Positions 42,404 through 52,430 of a DNA stretch of 64,000 nt are shown in pieces. The notes under the pieces were generated by a model. It searched no databases. It was not told the origin of the DNA and saw only the letters and a program-made list of their open reading frames with translations. The position numbers and the translations under genes are program-made. Origin of the DNA: Dongia_A sp039808885 (GTDB lineage Bacteria; Pseudomonadota; Alphaproteobacteria; Dongiales; Dongiaceae); assembly GCA_039808885.1 (NCBI GenBank), contig JBDHTX010000019.1, forward strand, positions 1 to 64,000. The letters run 5' to 3'. The stretch's first letter is position 1, and every line of letters starts with the position of its first letter.

Positions 42404-42478
42404 TGGTGCTGCCGAGAAGGATTGAACTTCCGACCCCGTCCTTACCAAGGACGTGCTCTACCACTGAGCTACGGCAGC
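42404..42478 (-). tRNA. tRNA-Thr (GGT)
   Basis: The minus strand folds as a 75-nt tRNA with encoded CCA (plus-strand TGG at 42404-42406). The acceptor stem is GCTGCCG with CGGCAGC, the D arm is GCTC-AGTGGTA-GAGC, the anticodon stem is CGTCC with GGACG around TTGGTAA (anticodon GGT), and the T loop is TTCAATC. All stems pair perfectly. Confidence 0.97.
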
Positions 42479-42704
42479 ACCGCGCGGTGGGGCGGAGAGC
42501 CCACCCCCGAAAGCGGCGGGACAATGCCACGCGGGCCCTGGCATGGCAAGACCTCGGGGCGAGACCCGGGAAAGCCCTCCCAGGGGGCCGGTTTCATCGA
42601 ATTTCCATCGTTCTGCCATCGTTCGAACATGCCCGGCCGGTATCCACGCTCCCACCGGAAGCGGTTGAAATCCCAGCCGATTCGGCCTCGGAGAGGGGTC
42701 CACG

Positions 42705-42818
42705 ATGGTGAACTTGAAGGGTTGGTGGCGGCAGTTCCAGATTCGGCGGCGCCACCGTCAGGATATCCAGGCGTTCAACCGTCTGATGGACGCCCGCGCC
42801 GCGCGCCGGGCCGCCTGA
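42705..42818 (+). CDS. Small Arg-rich protein (37 residues)
   Basis: ATG 42705 follows GAGAGGGG, and the frame runs 37 codons to TGA 42816-42818. The product starts MVNLKGWWRQFQIRRRHRQD and ends in an Ala/Arg-rich helix. It is strongly basic and amphipathic, reminiscent in size and charge of DUF1127-type small regulators, but lacks their hallmark. The good ribosome site and the position at the head of the dcd-murA block make it a fair candidate. Confidence 0.45.
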   Translation: MVNLKGWWRQFQIRRRHRQDIQAFNRLMDARAARRAA

Positions 42819-42925
42819 CCGGCGCCGGAACGGCGCGGAGCGCATTCAGGCGTCAAGGCGGCCTTCAGGCGCCGGATTGACCTGCGGCGCGGAGTTGATT
42901 ACGCCCCTGCCAACGGTGCAGGGCA

Positions 42926-43135
42926 ATGGCCATGATTCCATCGCAGCCGAAACCGCCGACAGGATCGGCCATCACGTCGACATCCGAGGTCGCAGGGCAG
43001 GATGCGCGGGCCGAAAGGCTGTCGGCCGCCTTGCGCGACAATCTCCAGCGACGCAAGGCCCAACAACGGGCGCGTCGAAACGGGGCGGATTCGACGGCCA
43101 AGGATGGTCCTGCCGGCACTGGCGAGGCGGAATAG
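42926..43135 (+). CDS. Small conserved-looking basic protein
   Basis: A 69-residue product. Only the middle, RAERLSAALRDNLQRRKAQQRARR, is structured-looking: a basic amphipathic helix. Very similar short 'AALRDNLRRRKAQ' proteins are common in alphaproteobacteria, often near cell-envelope genes. The ends are low-complexity. The gene lies 134 bp upstream of dcd on the same strand. The function is unknown; the coding call rests on the helix and synteny. Confidence 0.55.
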   Translation: MAMIPSQPKPPTGSAITSTSEVAGQDARAERLSAALRDNLQRRKAQQRARRNGADSTAKDGPAGTGEAE

Positions 43136-43269
43136 GGCTGGTCCCGGGCTCATCCGACACCAGCCTTGAGCGCCACAAAACCTTCAAGTACAAAGATTTA
43201 ATCCGGCGGGGCAGGGGCCGCGCCGGGATCAATGCAAATCTCAAGAATCCACCCTAAAGGATTGAATTT

Positions 43270-43824
43270 ATGGGCATCATGCCGGACACCTGGATCCGAG
43301 AGATGTCGCTCAAGCGCGGCATGATCGAGCCATTCATCGAATCGCAGAAGCGCGAGGGGGTGATCTCCTACGGCGTCTCCTCCTATGGCTATGACGCCCG
43401 GGTCTCGCGCGAGTTCAAGATCTTCACCAACGTCAACAGCGCGGTGGTCGACCCCAAGTCCTTCGACAAGGACAGCTTCGTCGACCGCGACACCGACGTC
43501 TGCATCATCCCGCCCAATTCCTTCGCGCTCGCCCGCACGGTCGAATACTTCCGGGTGCCGCGCGACGTGCTGGTGATCTGCCTTGGCAAGTCGACCTATG
43601 CGCGCTGCGGCATCATCGTGAACGTGACGCCCCTGGAGCCGGAATGGGAGGGGCATGTGACGCTGGAATTCTCCAACACCACGCCGCTGCCGGCCAAGAT
43701 CTACGCCAATGAGGGCGCCTGCCAGTTCCTGTTCCTCAAGGGCGAAGGCGCCTGCGAGACCTCCTATCGGGATCGCGCCGGCAAATACATGAAGCAGACC
43801 GGCGTTACCCTGCCGCGTCTCTGA
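43270..43824 (+). CDS. dcd: dCTP deaminase
   Basis: A 184-residue homotrimeric enzyme converting dCTP to dUTP for dTTP synthesis. The start MGIMPDTWIREMSLKRGMIEPF, then SYGVSSYGYDARVS, IPPNSFALARTVEYFRVPRDV and CLGKSTYARCGIIVNVTPLEPEWEGHVTLEFSNTTPLPAKI in family order, are all present; the catalytic glutamate is in VTLEFSN. Length is normal. AAAGGA precedes ATG 43270. It lies 24 bp upstream of murA and probably shares its transcript. Confidence 0.96.
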   Translation: MGIMPDTWIREMSLKRGMIEPFIESQKREGVISYGVSSYGYDARVSREFKIFTNVNSAVVDPKSFDKDSFVDRDTDVCIIPPNSFALARTVEYFRVPRDVLVICLGKSTYARCGIIVNVTPLEPEWEGHVTLEFSNTTPLPAKIYANEGACQFLFLKGEGACETSYRDRAGKYMKQTGVTLPRL

Positions 43825-43848
43825 GCCCACCGAAGGAACACCTGATCC

Positions 43849-45131
<1,283 letters not shown>

Positions 45132-45135
<4 letters not shown>

Positions 45136-45626
45136 CCGGTGCGCTCAAGATCATCGCGCGCGACGCGGAGGATCTGGTCGTCGTCTCGGCCTGCCTGCAG
45201 GACGCGCTGGTGCCACTGACGGAGACGCGCTATCTGCCGCAGGAACGGCGCTTCATCATGGTGGTGAACCGCTTCCGGTGGGAGCGCGCCGCCGGCGGGC
45301 GGCCCACCGCCATGGCCGATGCGACGTTCGACGACGACCAGGATTTCGGCAACCTGCAGCGCATCAATTGCGGCATCTGCATCGACCGGGTGCTGGCGGT
45401 GCGCAGCCGCGGCATCAGCCAGTCGGACCCCGACGCGTTCCTGTCCCTGCTGTCCCTGCATCTCGACGACAGCAAGCTGAACCTGGTCTTCGCCGGTGGC
45501 GGGGTCATCCAGCTCGACATCGAGGCGCTGAGGCTCTACCTGCACGACCTGGGGACGGCCTGGCCGACGCAATGGCAGCCGGAGCACGCCATCGCCCGCG
45601 CCGAAGACGAGGCGGCAGGCGGATGA
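45132..45626 (+). CDS. DUF2948 family protein
   Basis: A 164-residue protein of unknown function, conserved in alphaproteobacteria next to murA and his genes. Typical segments are LKIIARDAEDLVVVSACLQDALVPL, RRFIMVVNRFRWE, INCGICIDRVLAVRSRGI and FAGGGVIQLDIEALRLYLHDLG. Its start lies in the murA stop and its stop in the hisG start (ATGA at both ends), so it is translated in step with both. The conserved linkage suggests a housekeeping role, not yet defined. Confidence 0.92.
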
Positions 45627-46294
45627 GCCGAAGCGAGACGAAGTCCGCCTTTGTCCTGGCGCTGCCCAAGGGCAGGATCCTGCGCGAGCTGGCGCCGCTG
45701 CTGCAGCGCGCCGGGATCGTGCCGGAGCCCGAGTTCAACAACGAGGATTCGCGCAAGCTGCGCTTCACCACCAGCGACCCGCGCCTGGAGATCATCCGCG
45801 TGCGCAGCTTCGACGTCGCCACCTTCGTCGCCTTCGGGGCGGCGCAGCTGGGCGTTGCCGGCAACGACGTCTTGCTGGAGTTCGACTATCCGGAGATCTA
45901 CGCGCCGGTCGATCTCGGCATCGGCAAGTGCCGCCTGGCGGTGGCGGAGCCGGCCGAGATGGTGGGCGGCGACGACCCCGACCGCTGGTCGCATATAAGG
46001 GTCGCCACCAAGTATCCCAACATCACGCGCGCGCATTTCGCCGCGCGTGGCGTGCAGGCGGAGTGCATCAAGCTGTCCGGCGCCATGGAGCTGGCGCCGA
46101 CCCTCGGCCTGACGCGCCGCATCGTCGACCTGGTATCGACCGGAGCCACGCTGAAGGCCAACAACCTGGTCGAGATCGAGCACATCGCCGACGTGACCTC
46201 GCGGCTGGTGGTCAACCGCACGGCATGGAAGACCTATCCGGAAGAGATCGGCGGCTGGATCGAAGGGCTGCGCGAAGCGGCCGGCGCGGCCTGA
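45623..46294 (+). CDS. hisG: ATP phosphoribosyltransferase, short form
   Basis: A 223-residue enzyme starting histidine synthesis from ATP and PRPP. The N-terminus FVLALPKGRILRELAPLLQRAGI and the PRPP-binding segment RRIVDLVSTGATLKANNLVEI are diagnostic. It lacks the C-terminal ACT-like regulatory domain of long HisG, so it should need a HisZ partner, which is not in the window. It overlaps DUF2948 and is followed 10 bp later by UPF0262. In many relatives hisD sits between hisG (or DUF2948) and UPF0262, but here it is absent. Confidence 0.95.
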   Translation: MSRSETKSAFVLALPKGRILRELAPLLQRAGIVPEPEFNNEDSRKLRFTTSDPRLEIIRVRSFDVATFVAFGAAQLGVAGNDVLLEFDYPEIYAPVDLGIGKCRLAVAEPAEMVGGDDPDRWSHIRVATKYPNITRAHFAARGVQAECIKLSGAMELAPTLGLTRRIVDLVSTGATLKANNLVEIEHIADVTSRLVVNRTAWKTYPEEIGGWIEGLREAAGAA

Positions 46295-46304
46295 GCCGTC
46301 GCGC

Positions 46305-46787
46305 ATGACCGGGCAGGGGCACAGCCGTCGCGTCGTCCGCATCGACCTGGAGGACGCGGCATCCCTCCGGCAGTCGGCCGAGGCGGAGCAGGAGCGCGCC
46401 GTCGCCATCTTCGATCTGATCGAAGAGAACGAATTCGCCCCGGAGATCGAACATCCCGGGCCTTACCATCTGGTGCTGGCGATCGCCGAGAACCGCCTGG
46501 TCTTCGACATCCGGGATACCGCCGACGCGCCGGTCTACAAGTTCATCCTCTCGCTCTCGCCGTTGCGCCGGATCATCAAGGAGTATTTCGACGTCTGCGA
46601 GAGCTACTACGCGGCGATCAAGAGCTCGAGCCTGTCGCACATCGAAGCCATCGACATGGGCCGGCGCGGCCTGCACAACGAGGGCTCCGAGATCCTGCGC
46701 GATCGCCTGGCCGGCAAGGTGACAGTCGACTTCGGCACCGCGCGCCGGCTGTTCACGCTGATCTGCGCGCTGCACATGAAGACCTGA
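46305..46787 (+). CDS. UPF0262 family protein
   Basis: A 160-residue protein with the family segments EQERAVAIFDLIEENEFAP, YHLVLAIAENRLVFDIRD, FILSLSPLRRIIKEYFDVCESYYAAIKSSSLSHIEAIDMGRRGLHNEGSEIL (by position) and TARRLFTLICALH. Function is unknown; it occurs only in alphaproteobacteria, nearly always next to the low-molecular-weight phosphatase gene, as here (7-bp gap). The synteny helps place the organism. Confidence 0.95.
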   Translation: MTGQGHSRRVVRIDLEDAASLRQSAEAEQERAVAIFDLIEENEFAPEIEHPGPYHLVLAIAENRLVFDIRDTADAPVYKFILSLSPLRRIIKEYFDVCESYYAAIKSSSLSHIEAIDMGRRGLHNEGSEILRDRLAGKVTVDFGTARRLFTLICALHMKT

Positions 46788-46794
46788 GGCGGGC

Positions 46795-47238
46795 ATGCCA
46801 GGAACGCCCGGCAGCGTCTTGTTCTGTTGCACGTTCAACGCGATCCGCTCGCCGATGGCGGAAGGCATCCTGAAATACCTGCACGGCAAGCGCGTCTTCG
46901 TCGATTCCGTGGGCGTGCGGTCGCAGGAGATCGACGGCTTCGTGGTCGCGGTGATGGACGAGATCGGCATCGATCTGTCGAAGCACCGGGCGAAGACCTT
47001 CGACGACCTCGAGGACACCTCGTTCGATCTCATCATCTCGCTGTCGCCCGAGGCGCAGCACAAGGCGGTCGAGATGACCCGCACCATGGCTTGCGATGTC
47101 GAGTTCTGGCCGACCATGGATCCGAGCGTGGTGGAGGGGAACCGGGAAGAGCGGCTGGAGGCCTATCGCGAGGTGCGCGACCGGCTTATGGAGCGCATCC
47201 GGGAGCGCTTTCCGCCTAGCGGCGCTCCGCAGATCTGA
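46795..47238 (+). CDS. Low-molecular-weight phosphotyrosine phosphatase / ArsC-like protein
   Basis: A 147-residue protein. The P-loop CTFNAIRS fits CX5R(S/T), followed by PMAEGILKYL, and the general-acid aspartate lies in FWPTMDPS. It may dephosphorylate a protein or act in arsenate reduction; relatives in this conserved locus are usually called low-molecular-weight phosphatases. Its 3' end overlaps the convergent hybrid kinase gene by 23 bp. Confidence 0.92.
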   Translation: MPGTPGSVLFCCTFNAIRSPMAEGILKYLHGKRVFVDSVGVRSQEIDGFVVAVMDEIGIDLSKHRAKTFDDLEDTSFDLIISLSPEAQHKAVEMTRTMACDVEFWPTMDPSVVEGNREERLEAYREVRDRLMERIRERFPPSGAPQI

Positions 47239-49552
47239 GCGGCGCCCGGCGGCCCAGGATCTCGGTCATCTTCTGCACCAGATCCTGGCGCCGGTAGGGC
47301 TTGCTGAGCACGTCGTCGAATTCGGTCGCCGGCGTGGCGGCGCGGATCGAGCTTTCGGCGAAGCCGGAGGTCAGCAGCGTCTTCAGCCCCGGCCGCAGCC
47401 GTCGCGCCGCCTGGGCGAGCTCGGTCCCCGCCATGCCGCCCGGCATCACGATGTCGCTGAACAGCAGGTCGACCGGACGGCTGGATTCCAGGATCGCCAG
47501 GGCGGCGGAAGCGTTGGCGGCCTCGATGACCTCGCAGCCCAGGTCCTTCAGCAGCTGGCACACCACTTTGCGGACATCGGCATTGTCCTCGACCACCAGG
47601 ATGTTGGCATTGAAATCGACTGTCGCGGACTCGTCCTGGGCGGCCTGCGTGGCGGCCGTCGTCGTGTCGTGCGCGCGCGGCAGATAGAGCCGTACGGTGG
47701 TGCCATGTCCGGTCTCGCTGTAGATCTTGACGTGGCCGCGGGACTGCTTGGCGAAGCCATAGACCATGCTCAGCCCGAGGCCGCTGCCCTTGCCGAGCTC
47801 CTTCGTGGAGAAGAACGGTTCGAACACGCGGCTCAACAGCTCCGGCGGAATGCCCGATCCGGTGTCCGACACCGCGACCATGATGTAGTCGCCCGGGATG
47901 ACGTCGACATTGCTCGTGGCGTAGTCGTCGTCGAGATGCACGTTGGCGACCTCGAGCGTCAGCCGGCCGCCGTCGGGCATCGCGTCGCGGGCATTGATGG
48001 CGAGGTTGGCAATGGCGGATTCCAACTGCGCCGGATCGGCCAGGGCAGGCCACAGGTCGTCGGCGATCTGGCAGCGCACTTCGACCTGCTCGCCGATCGT
48101 CCGGCTCAGCAGCTCCCGCGTCGCCGTCACGACGGCGCCGAGATCGAGCGGACGGGGCGACAGCGCCTGGCGGCGCGAGAAGGCCAGCAGCTGGCGGATC
48201 AGCGCGGCGCCTCCCAGGCTTGCCTTGAGCGCCAGGTCCAGCGGCTCCTGCGCCGCGGGCAGGCCGCGGATATGGGTCTGCAGGAGGTCGAGATTGCCGA
48301 TGACCACCGCCAGCAGATTGTTGAAGTCGTGCGCCAGCCCGCCGGTCAGCTGACCGACCGTCTCCATGCGCTGGGCATGCTCGAGCTGACGCTGGATGAC
48401 CTTGCCCTCGGTCGTGTCCTCGACGATGCAGACCGCGCCGCGGACGCGGCCCTCGGGGTCGTGGAGCGGCGCGCCTGAGATGCGCAGGTCCTGCGGTCCG
48501 TCGACGCCGGGATAGGATGCCTCCACGTCGCGCAGCGCCTGGCCCGCCAGCAGACGCTGGAAGATGTCGTTCAACTGCTCGGTGCCATCGCGCATCAGGG
48601 ATGCGTAGGGCTGCCCGACGATGCTCGCCGCCGGCTTGCCGAAGATCTTTTCCGCGTTCCTGTTCCAGACGACGATGCGACGCGACGAATCGATGCTCAG
48701 AATAGCGACCGGAGAGGACTGCACCACCGCGTCGAGCGCCTGGTTGGTCTGCTGCAGGGTCGCGATCATGTTCTCGCGGTCGGTGATGTCGCGGATGATG
48801 AGGGTGAAGATCGTGCGGCCTTCCTCGATCAGCCGCGAGACGTAGGCTTCCGCCGGAAAGACCGCGGACGAGCTGCGCTGGAACCGCAGCAGGCCCGGGA
48901 GGGATATCTGCGTCGCGTTCTCGCCGGAGCTGAAGAAGGCGACAAGCTGACGCCGCACGATGGGCGCGATTTCCGGCGGCACCAAGTTGTCGATGCTCTG
49001 GCCGATCACCGTCTCGGAGGGGCATTCGAACAGCCGCTCGGCGGCGAGGTTGAACAGGGTGATGCGGAAGGCTTCGTCCAGCGTGACGATGGCATCCGGC
49101 GCCAGCGAGAGGATCTGGCGGTAGCGCGCCTCCATGGCGCTCCGCCGCGCTTCCGCCCGGGCGTGCTGCCGCCGCAGGATGGCGTCGCGCAGCTCGCGCG
49201 TGATGGCGGGGCCGAGGCGCTTCAGGCTGTTCTTGGTGATGTAGTCCTGGGCGCCGGCGCGCATCGCCGCCACGGCGATATCCTCGCCCATGACGCCGGA
49301 GACGAAGATGAAGGGCAGGTCGGGCCGCCGCTCCCGCACGATCTCGAGCGCGTCCATGCCGGAGAAGCCGGGCATGTAGTAGTCGCACAGGGCGACGTCC
49401 CAGTCCTGGGCGTCCAGGGCCGCTTTCAGCCCCTCGACCGATTCGGTGCGTTCCGCGGCCAGATCGAATCCATCGCGCCGCAATTGCCGCAGCAGCAGCT
49501 CGGTATCGTCGGTCGAATCGTCGATGACGAGAACGCGCAGCTGGCCCGTCAT
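47216..49552 (-). CDS. Hybrid sensor histidine kinase (REC-PAS-PAS-HisKA-HATPase-REC)
   Basis: A 778-residue soluble kinase. Domains in order: receiver 1 (about 1-125, LVIDDSTDDTE and phosphoacceptor Asp in LCDYYMPG), PAS 1 (about 140-255), PAS 2 (about 270-385), HisKA (about 400-465, His in TGGLAHDFNNLLAVV), HATPase (about 510-625, with DTGSGIPPE and GKGSGLGLSMV), and receiver 2 (about 650-770, Asp in LLFSDIVMPGG). No transmembrane helix, so it senses a cytosolic or relayed signal. It starts 43 bp after the membrane kinase gene, suggesting a phosphorelay pair. The HDFNN-type H box is shared with many hybrid kinases lacking a separate regulator. Confidence 0.92.
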   Translation of the reverse strand: MTGQLRVLVIDDSTDDTELLLRQLRRDGFDLAAERTESVEGLKAALDAQDWDVALCDYYMPGFSGMDALEIVRERRPDLPFIFVSGVMGEDIAVAAMRAGAQDYITKNSLKRLGPAITRELRDAILRRQHARAEARRSAMEARYRQILSLAPDAIVTLDEAFRITLFNLAAERLFECPSETVIGQSIDNLVPPEIAPIVRRQLVAFFSSGENATQISLPGLLRFQRSSSAVFPAEAYVSRLIEEGRTIFTLIIRDITDRENMIATLQQTNQALDAVVQSSPVAILSIDSSRRIVVWNRNAEKIFGKPAASIVGQPYASLMRDGTEQLNDIFQRLLAGQALRDVEASYPGVDGPQDLRISGAPLHDPEGRVRGAVCIVEDTTEGKVIQRQLEHAQRMETVGQLTGGLAHDFNNLLAVVIGNLDLLQTHIRGLPAAQEPLDLALKASLGGAALIRQLLAFSRRQALSPRPLDLGAVVTATRELLSRTIGEQVEVRCQIADDLWPALADPAQLESAIANLAINARDAMPDGGRLTLEVANVHLDDDYATSNVDVIPGDYIMVAVSDTGSGIPPELLSRVFEPFFSTKELGKGSGLGLSMVYGFAKQSRGHVKIYSETGHGTTVRLYLPRAHDTTTAATQAAQDESATVDFNANILVVEDNADVRKVVCQLLKDLGCEVIEAANASAALAILESSRPVDLLFSDIVMPGGMAGTELAQAARRLRPGLKTLLTSGFAESSIRAATPATEFDDVLSKPYRRQDLVQKMTEILGRRAPLRSAERR

Positions 49553-49595
49553 TGCTGCGGCCCGTTGGTCGTCGGCCCGGTCGACTTGCGATCGT

Positions 49596-51788
49596 TCATC
49601 CGTGCGTCTGCTGCAAAGTGAAGTAGAAGACCGCCCCTTGGCCCGGCTCGGCGCTGGCCCAGATCTCCCCGCCGTGGCGCCGGATCACCCGGCGCGCGGT
49701 TGCCAGGCCGATGCCGGTGCCGGGGAAATGGCGCGCCTCATGCAGGCGCTGGAACGGGCGGAACAATCCCCCCGCCCGGGACATGTCGAACCCCACGCCG
49801 TTGTCGCGGATATAGAAGGCCGGTCCGGCGGGCGTTCGCTCCTGCCCGACCGTGATCGTCGCCGGCGACGCCGCAGCGGTGAATTTCCAGGCGTTGCCGA
49901 GCAGGTTCTCGAGCACGATGCGCAACAGGCGGGGGTCGGCGCTGGCCCGCAAGCCCGGGGCGATGTCGGCCTTTGCGGCGCGCCCCGGTTCGCCCGCGGC
50001 CAGGTCCGCCAGGATTTCGCCCGCCAGGTGGCTGACATCGACCGTGCTCTTGGTGATCTCGGTGCGCGATACCGTGGCCAGCTTCAGCAGGTCGTCGATC
50101 AGCAGTTCCATGCGCTCGGCGGCCCGCCGCACGCGGTCGAGATCGGAACGGCTCTGCGCCGCGAGCTGGTCGCCCGATTCCTCGCCGATCGCCTCGGCAA
50201 AGCCGGCGATGGCGCGCAGCGGCGCGCGGAGGTCGTGCGACACCGAGTAGCTGAAGGTCTCGAGCTCTCGGTTGAGCGCCTCGAGCTCGGCATTGTCCTG
50301 CCGCAACCGGCGGTTCAGCTCCTGGATCTTGCGGTCGGTCTCATGCTGGGCGGTCATGTCGCGGATATCGCAGAAGATGCTCGGCCCGCCGCCGCTCCAG
50401 GTCGGGCTGAGGCTGACCGAGATGGGGAATTCGCTGCCGTCCTTGCGCCGGCCGCGAATGTCCATGCCCGGGCTCATCTGCCGCGTGCGCGCCCTCTCGA
50501 TATAGGACTCGCGCCGCTCCGGATGGCCCTGGCGGGCACGGTCGGGGATCAGCATTTCGATCGTCTGTCCGATCAGTTCCTGGCGCGGATAGCCGAACTG
50601 GCGTTCGGCCTGGGCATTGACCAGCTCGATGCGGCCGTCCTTGTCGATGATGATGACGCCGTCAGGCGCGGATTCGACGAGGTCGCGGAAACGCGCCTCG
50701 CTGAGCCGGATGCGCTGCTCGGATTCCTGGCGCTGCAGCTGTTGCCGGGCGAGGCCCCAGGCGACCCCGCCCAGCAGGAGGAGCAGAACGGCAGTGCCCA
50801 GCACGACGGTGCGGCGCAGGTCGGCGGTCTGCCCCCATAGAACATTGCTTGGCGTGTGCCCGATGGCGATCCATGCGGGTCCGGTCACGTTCAGGGTTTC
50901 GACACCGGGAATTGTCCCCCTGGGGTGATAGTCGGCGGGGAGGATCTTCGCATAGGCGAACCGGCCAGCCGGCGCGTTGAGCAGGGCCGAGGCGCCGCCG
51001 CTGTCGATCTGCTGCCAAGTCTCCGGATACGCCGCAGCGAAGGAAGCGCCGGCGCCCTCGTTGCCTTGCGAACCGGTCCCGGCAGTCGGTCCGATCAGCC
51101 AGTTTCCCGCATGATCGACCAGCCAGATGGCGCCCAACGCATTCGCGGGCAGGGACTTCAGCCGGTCGATCAGCCGCTGCGCCCGGTATTTCAGGATCAC
51201 CACGCCGCGCTTCTGCCCGGCCTGGTCGAAGACCGGCGCGGCGACGCAGAGCGATGGGAGCTCCGGATTTCCGGCAGCCGACGGATCGAGTCCGGAAAAC
51301 TCGCTCACCAGCAATTGCCCATGCTCCAGCTTGATCGCGGCGGCGAATAGCGGGTTGTCGACCATGCTCGCCAGATCGGCGCTGGGGGCGGCCAGGGCCG
51401 CGCCGTCACGCCACTGGACGCGCAGGATCTCCTGGCCCGTGGCGTCCATCATGCGGATCTGGTCATAGGCCGCCCGGCTGCGGGCGAAAGCCAGGTGCTC
51501 GTTCTGCAGGTGTCGCAGCGATTCCGCGTCACCCCGCGCCAGCCAAGTCTGCAACGTGTCCTGGTGGGTGATGTAGACGAGATCGGAAACCAATACCGTC
51601 AGGGTCTGGACAAAACTCTGCTGCACCGTGGCGACCGCCCGAAGCGCCGCTCCGTCGGTGCCGGCCCTGACCGCGGCAGCCTGGCTCTGGTACAGCAGAT
51701 AGGTGACGGCGAGCGCGACCGCGGCGAACGGCACGAACAGCGCCGCCGCGCGACGCAGGATGGCTACACTTCCCCGTGTATCCGACAT
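49596..51788 (-). CDS. Membrane sensor histidine kinase with periplasmic sensor and PAS domain
   Basis: A 730-residue kinase. Helix 1 (about 10-32) and helix 2 (about 335-355, VVLGTAVLLLLLGGVAWGLA) flank a large periplasmic domain of the Cache type (with VAAPVFDQAGQKRGVVILKY and GAIWLVDHAGNWLIG). A PAS domain (about 365-480) has APDGVIIIDKDGRIELVNAQAE. HisKA follows with the phosphoacceptor in YSVSHDLRAPLRAIAGF, then an HATPase with DNGVGFDMSRAGGLFRPFQRLH and GTGIGLATARRVI. The architecture resembles cyanobacterial-type phytochrome-like kinases. It is the first gene of a two-kinase operon. Confidence 0.92.
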   Translation of the reverse strand: MSDTRGSVAILRRAAALFVPFAAVALAVTYLLYQSQAAAVRAGTDGAALRAVATVQQSFVQTLTVLVSDLVYITHQDTLQTWLARGDAESLRHLQNEHLAFARSRAAYDQIRMMDATGQEILRVQWRDGAALAAPSADLASMVDNPLFAAAIKLEHGQLLVSEFSGLDPSAAGNPELPSLCVAAPVFDQAGQKRGVVILKYRAQRLIDRLKSLPANALGAIWLVDHAGNWLIGPTAGTGSQGNEGAGASFAAAYPETWQQIDSGGASALLNAPAGRFAYAKILPADYHPRGTIPGVETLNVTGPAWIAIGHTPSNVLWGQTADLRRTVVLGTAVLLLLLGGVAWGLARQQLQRQESEQRIRLSEARFRDLVESAPDGVIIIDKDGRIELVNAQAERQFGYPRQELIGQTIEMLIPDRARQGHPERRESYIERARTRQMSPGMDIRGRRKDGSEFPISVSLSPTWSGGGPSIFCDIRDMTAQHETDRKIQELNRRLRQDNAELEALNRELETFSYSVSHDLRAPLRAIAGFAEAIGEESGDQLAAQSRSDLDRVRRAAERMELLIDDLLKLATVSRTEITKSTVDVSHLAGEILADLAAGEPGRAAKADIAPGLRASADPRLLRIVLENLLGNAWKFTAAASPATITVGQERTPAGPAFYIRDNGVGFDMSRAGGLFRPFQRLHEARHFPGTGIGLATARRVIRRHGGEIWASAEPGQGAVFYFTLQQTHG

Positions 51789-52195
51789 GCTCGCCTTGAG
51801 GCCGCCAATGACTTCGAGCGGTTGAATCGGACCCCCGAACCTTGCCCGCTTCCGGACCTGGAAATCCCCGGGATTTCGCCGGTCACAACTTCGGCGGTAC
51901 CTACACTCCGCTATATGACCTTAGAATCGCAACGAAAACTTCACTCGTCAGAATTGCAGTAGGAATTTGATCTGTTTTCGTCCGGCTGGCAAGAGCCGCG
52001 TGGCCGAACCGTCCCGCCTGGAGGGCCGGTCGTGGAGCAGGCGAAACGCGTCGAAGGACCGATGCCGGCGAGTCCAGGGACGCTCCCGGGGTCATTCCGC
52101 CGCAGCAATTGAGGAATCCGGCAAAAAGGTTTATACCCCCGCGCAATTCGAGGCCGTCTCAGGCGCGAGAAGGGCTCGGCAAACAAGGAAGCTAC
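51789..52195. other. Divergent intergenic region between kinase and infA
   Basis: This 407-bp region must hold the promoters of the kinase operon (minus) and of infA (plus). The part at about 51895-51975 is noticeably A+T-rich and is the best promoter candidate, but I cannot fix -35/-10 pairs. Open frames in it lack ribosome sites and family features. Confidence 0.5.
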
Positions 52196-52414
52196 ATGGC
52201 CAAGGAAGACCTGATTGAGTTCTCGGGGACAGTCACCGAACTGCTCCCCAACGCGATGTTTCGCGTGAAGCTGGACAATGACCACGAAGTCCTCGCCCAC
52301 ACCTCCGGCAAGATGCGCAAGAACCGCATCCGTGTCCTCGCCGGCGACCGCGTGAACGTTGAAATGACGCCCTATGACCTGACCAAAGGGCGGATCACGT
52401 TCCGTTTCAAGTAA
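52196..52414 (+). CDS. infA: Translation initiation factor IF-1
   Basis: A 72-residue OB-fold protein: MAKEDLIEFSGTVTELLPNA, then MFRVKLDNDHEVLAHTSGKMRKNRIRVLAGDRVNVEM in family order and the end TPYDLTKGRITFRFK. It is essential for initiation, blocking the ribosomal A site. AAGGA precedes ATG 52196. It heads infA-maf-rng-yacG-tRNA-Phe, the usual alphaproteobacterial order. An upstream in-frame start at 52109 exists but is not credible. Confidence 0.98.
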   Translation: MAKEDLIEFSGTVTELLPNAMFRVKLDNDHEVLAHTSGKMRKNRIRVLAGDRVNVEMTPYDLTKGRITFRFK

Positions 52415-52430
52415 GCGTCGCAGCACCCTC

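Noticed and set aside
42404..42478. tRNA-Thr as a proven attachment site of an integrated element
   Set aside because: No integrase and no second copy of the tRNA 3' end could be seen in the adjoining sequence; only lower G+C and small genes hint at it.
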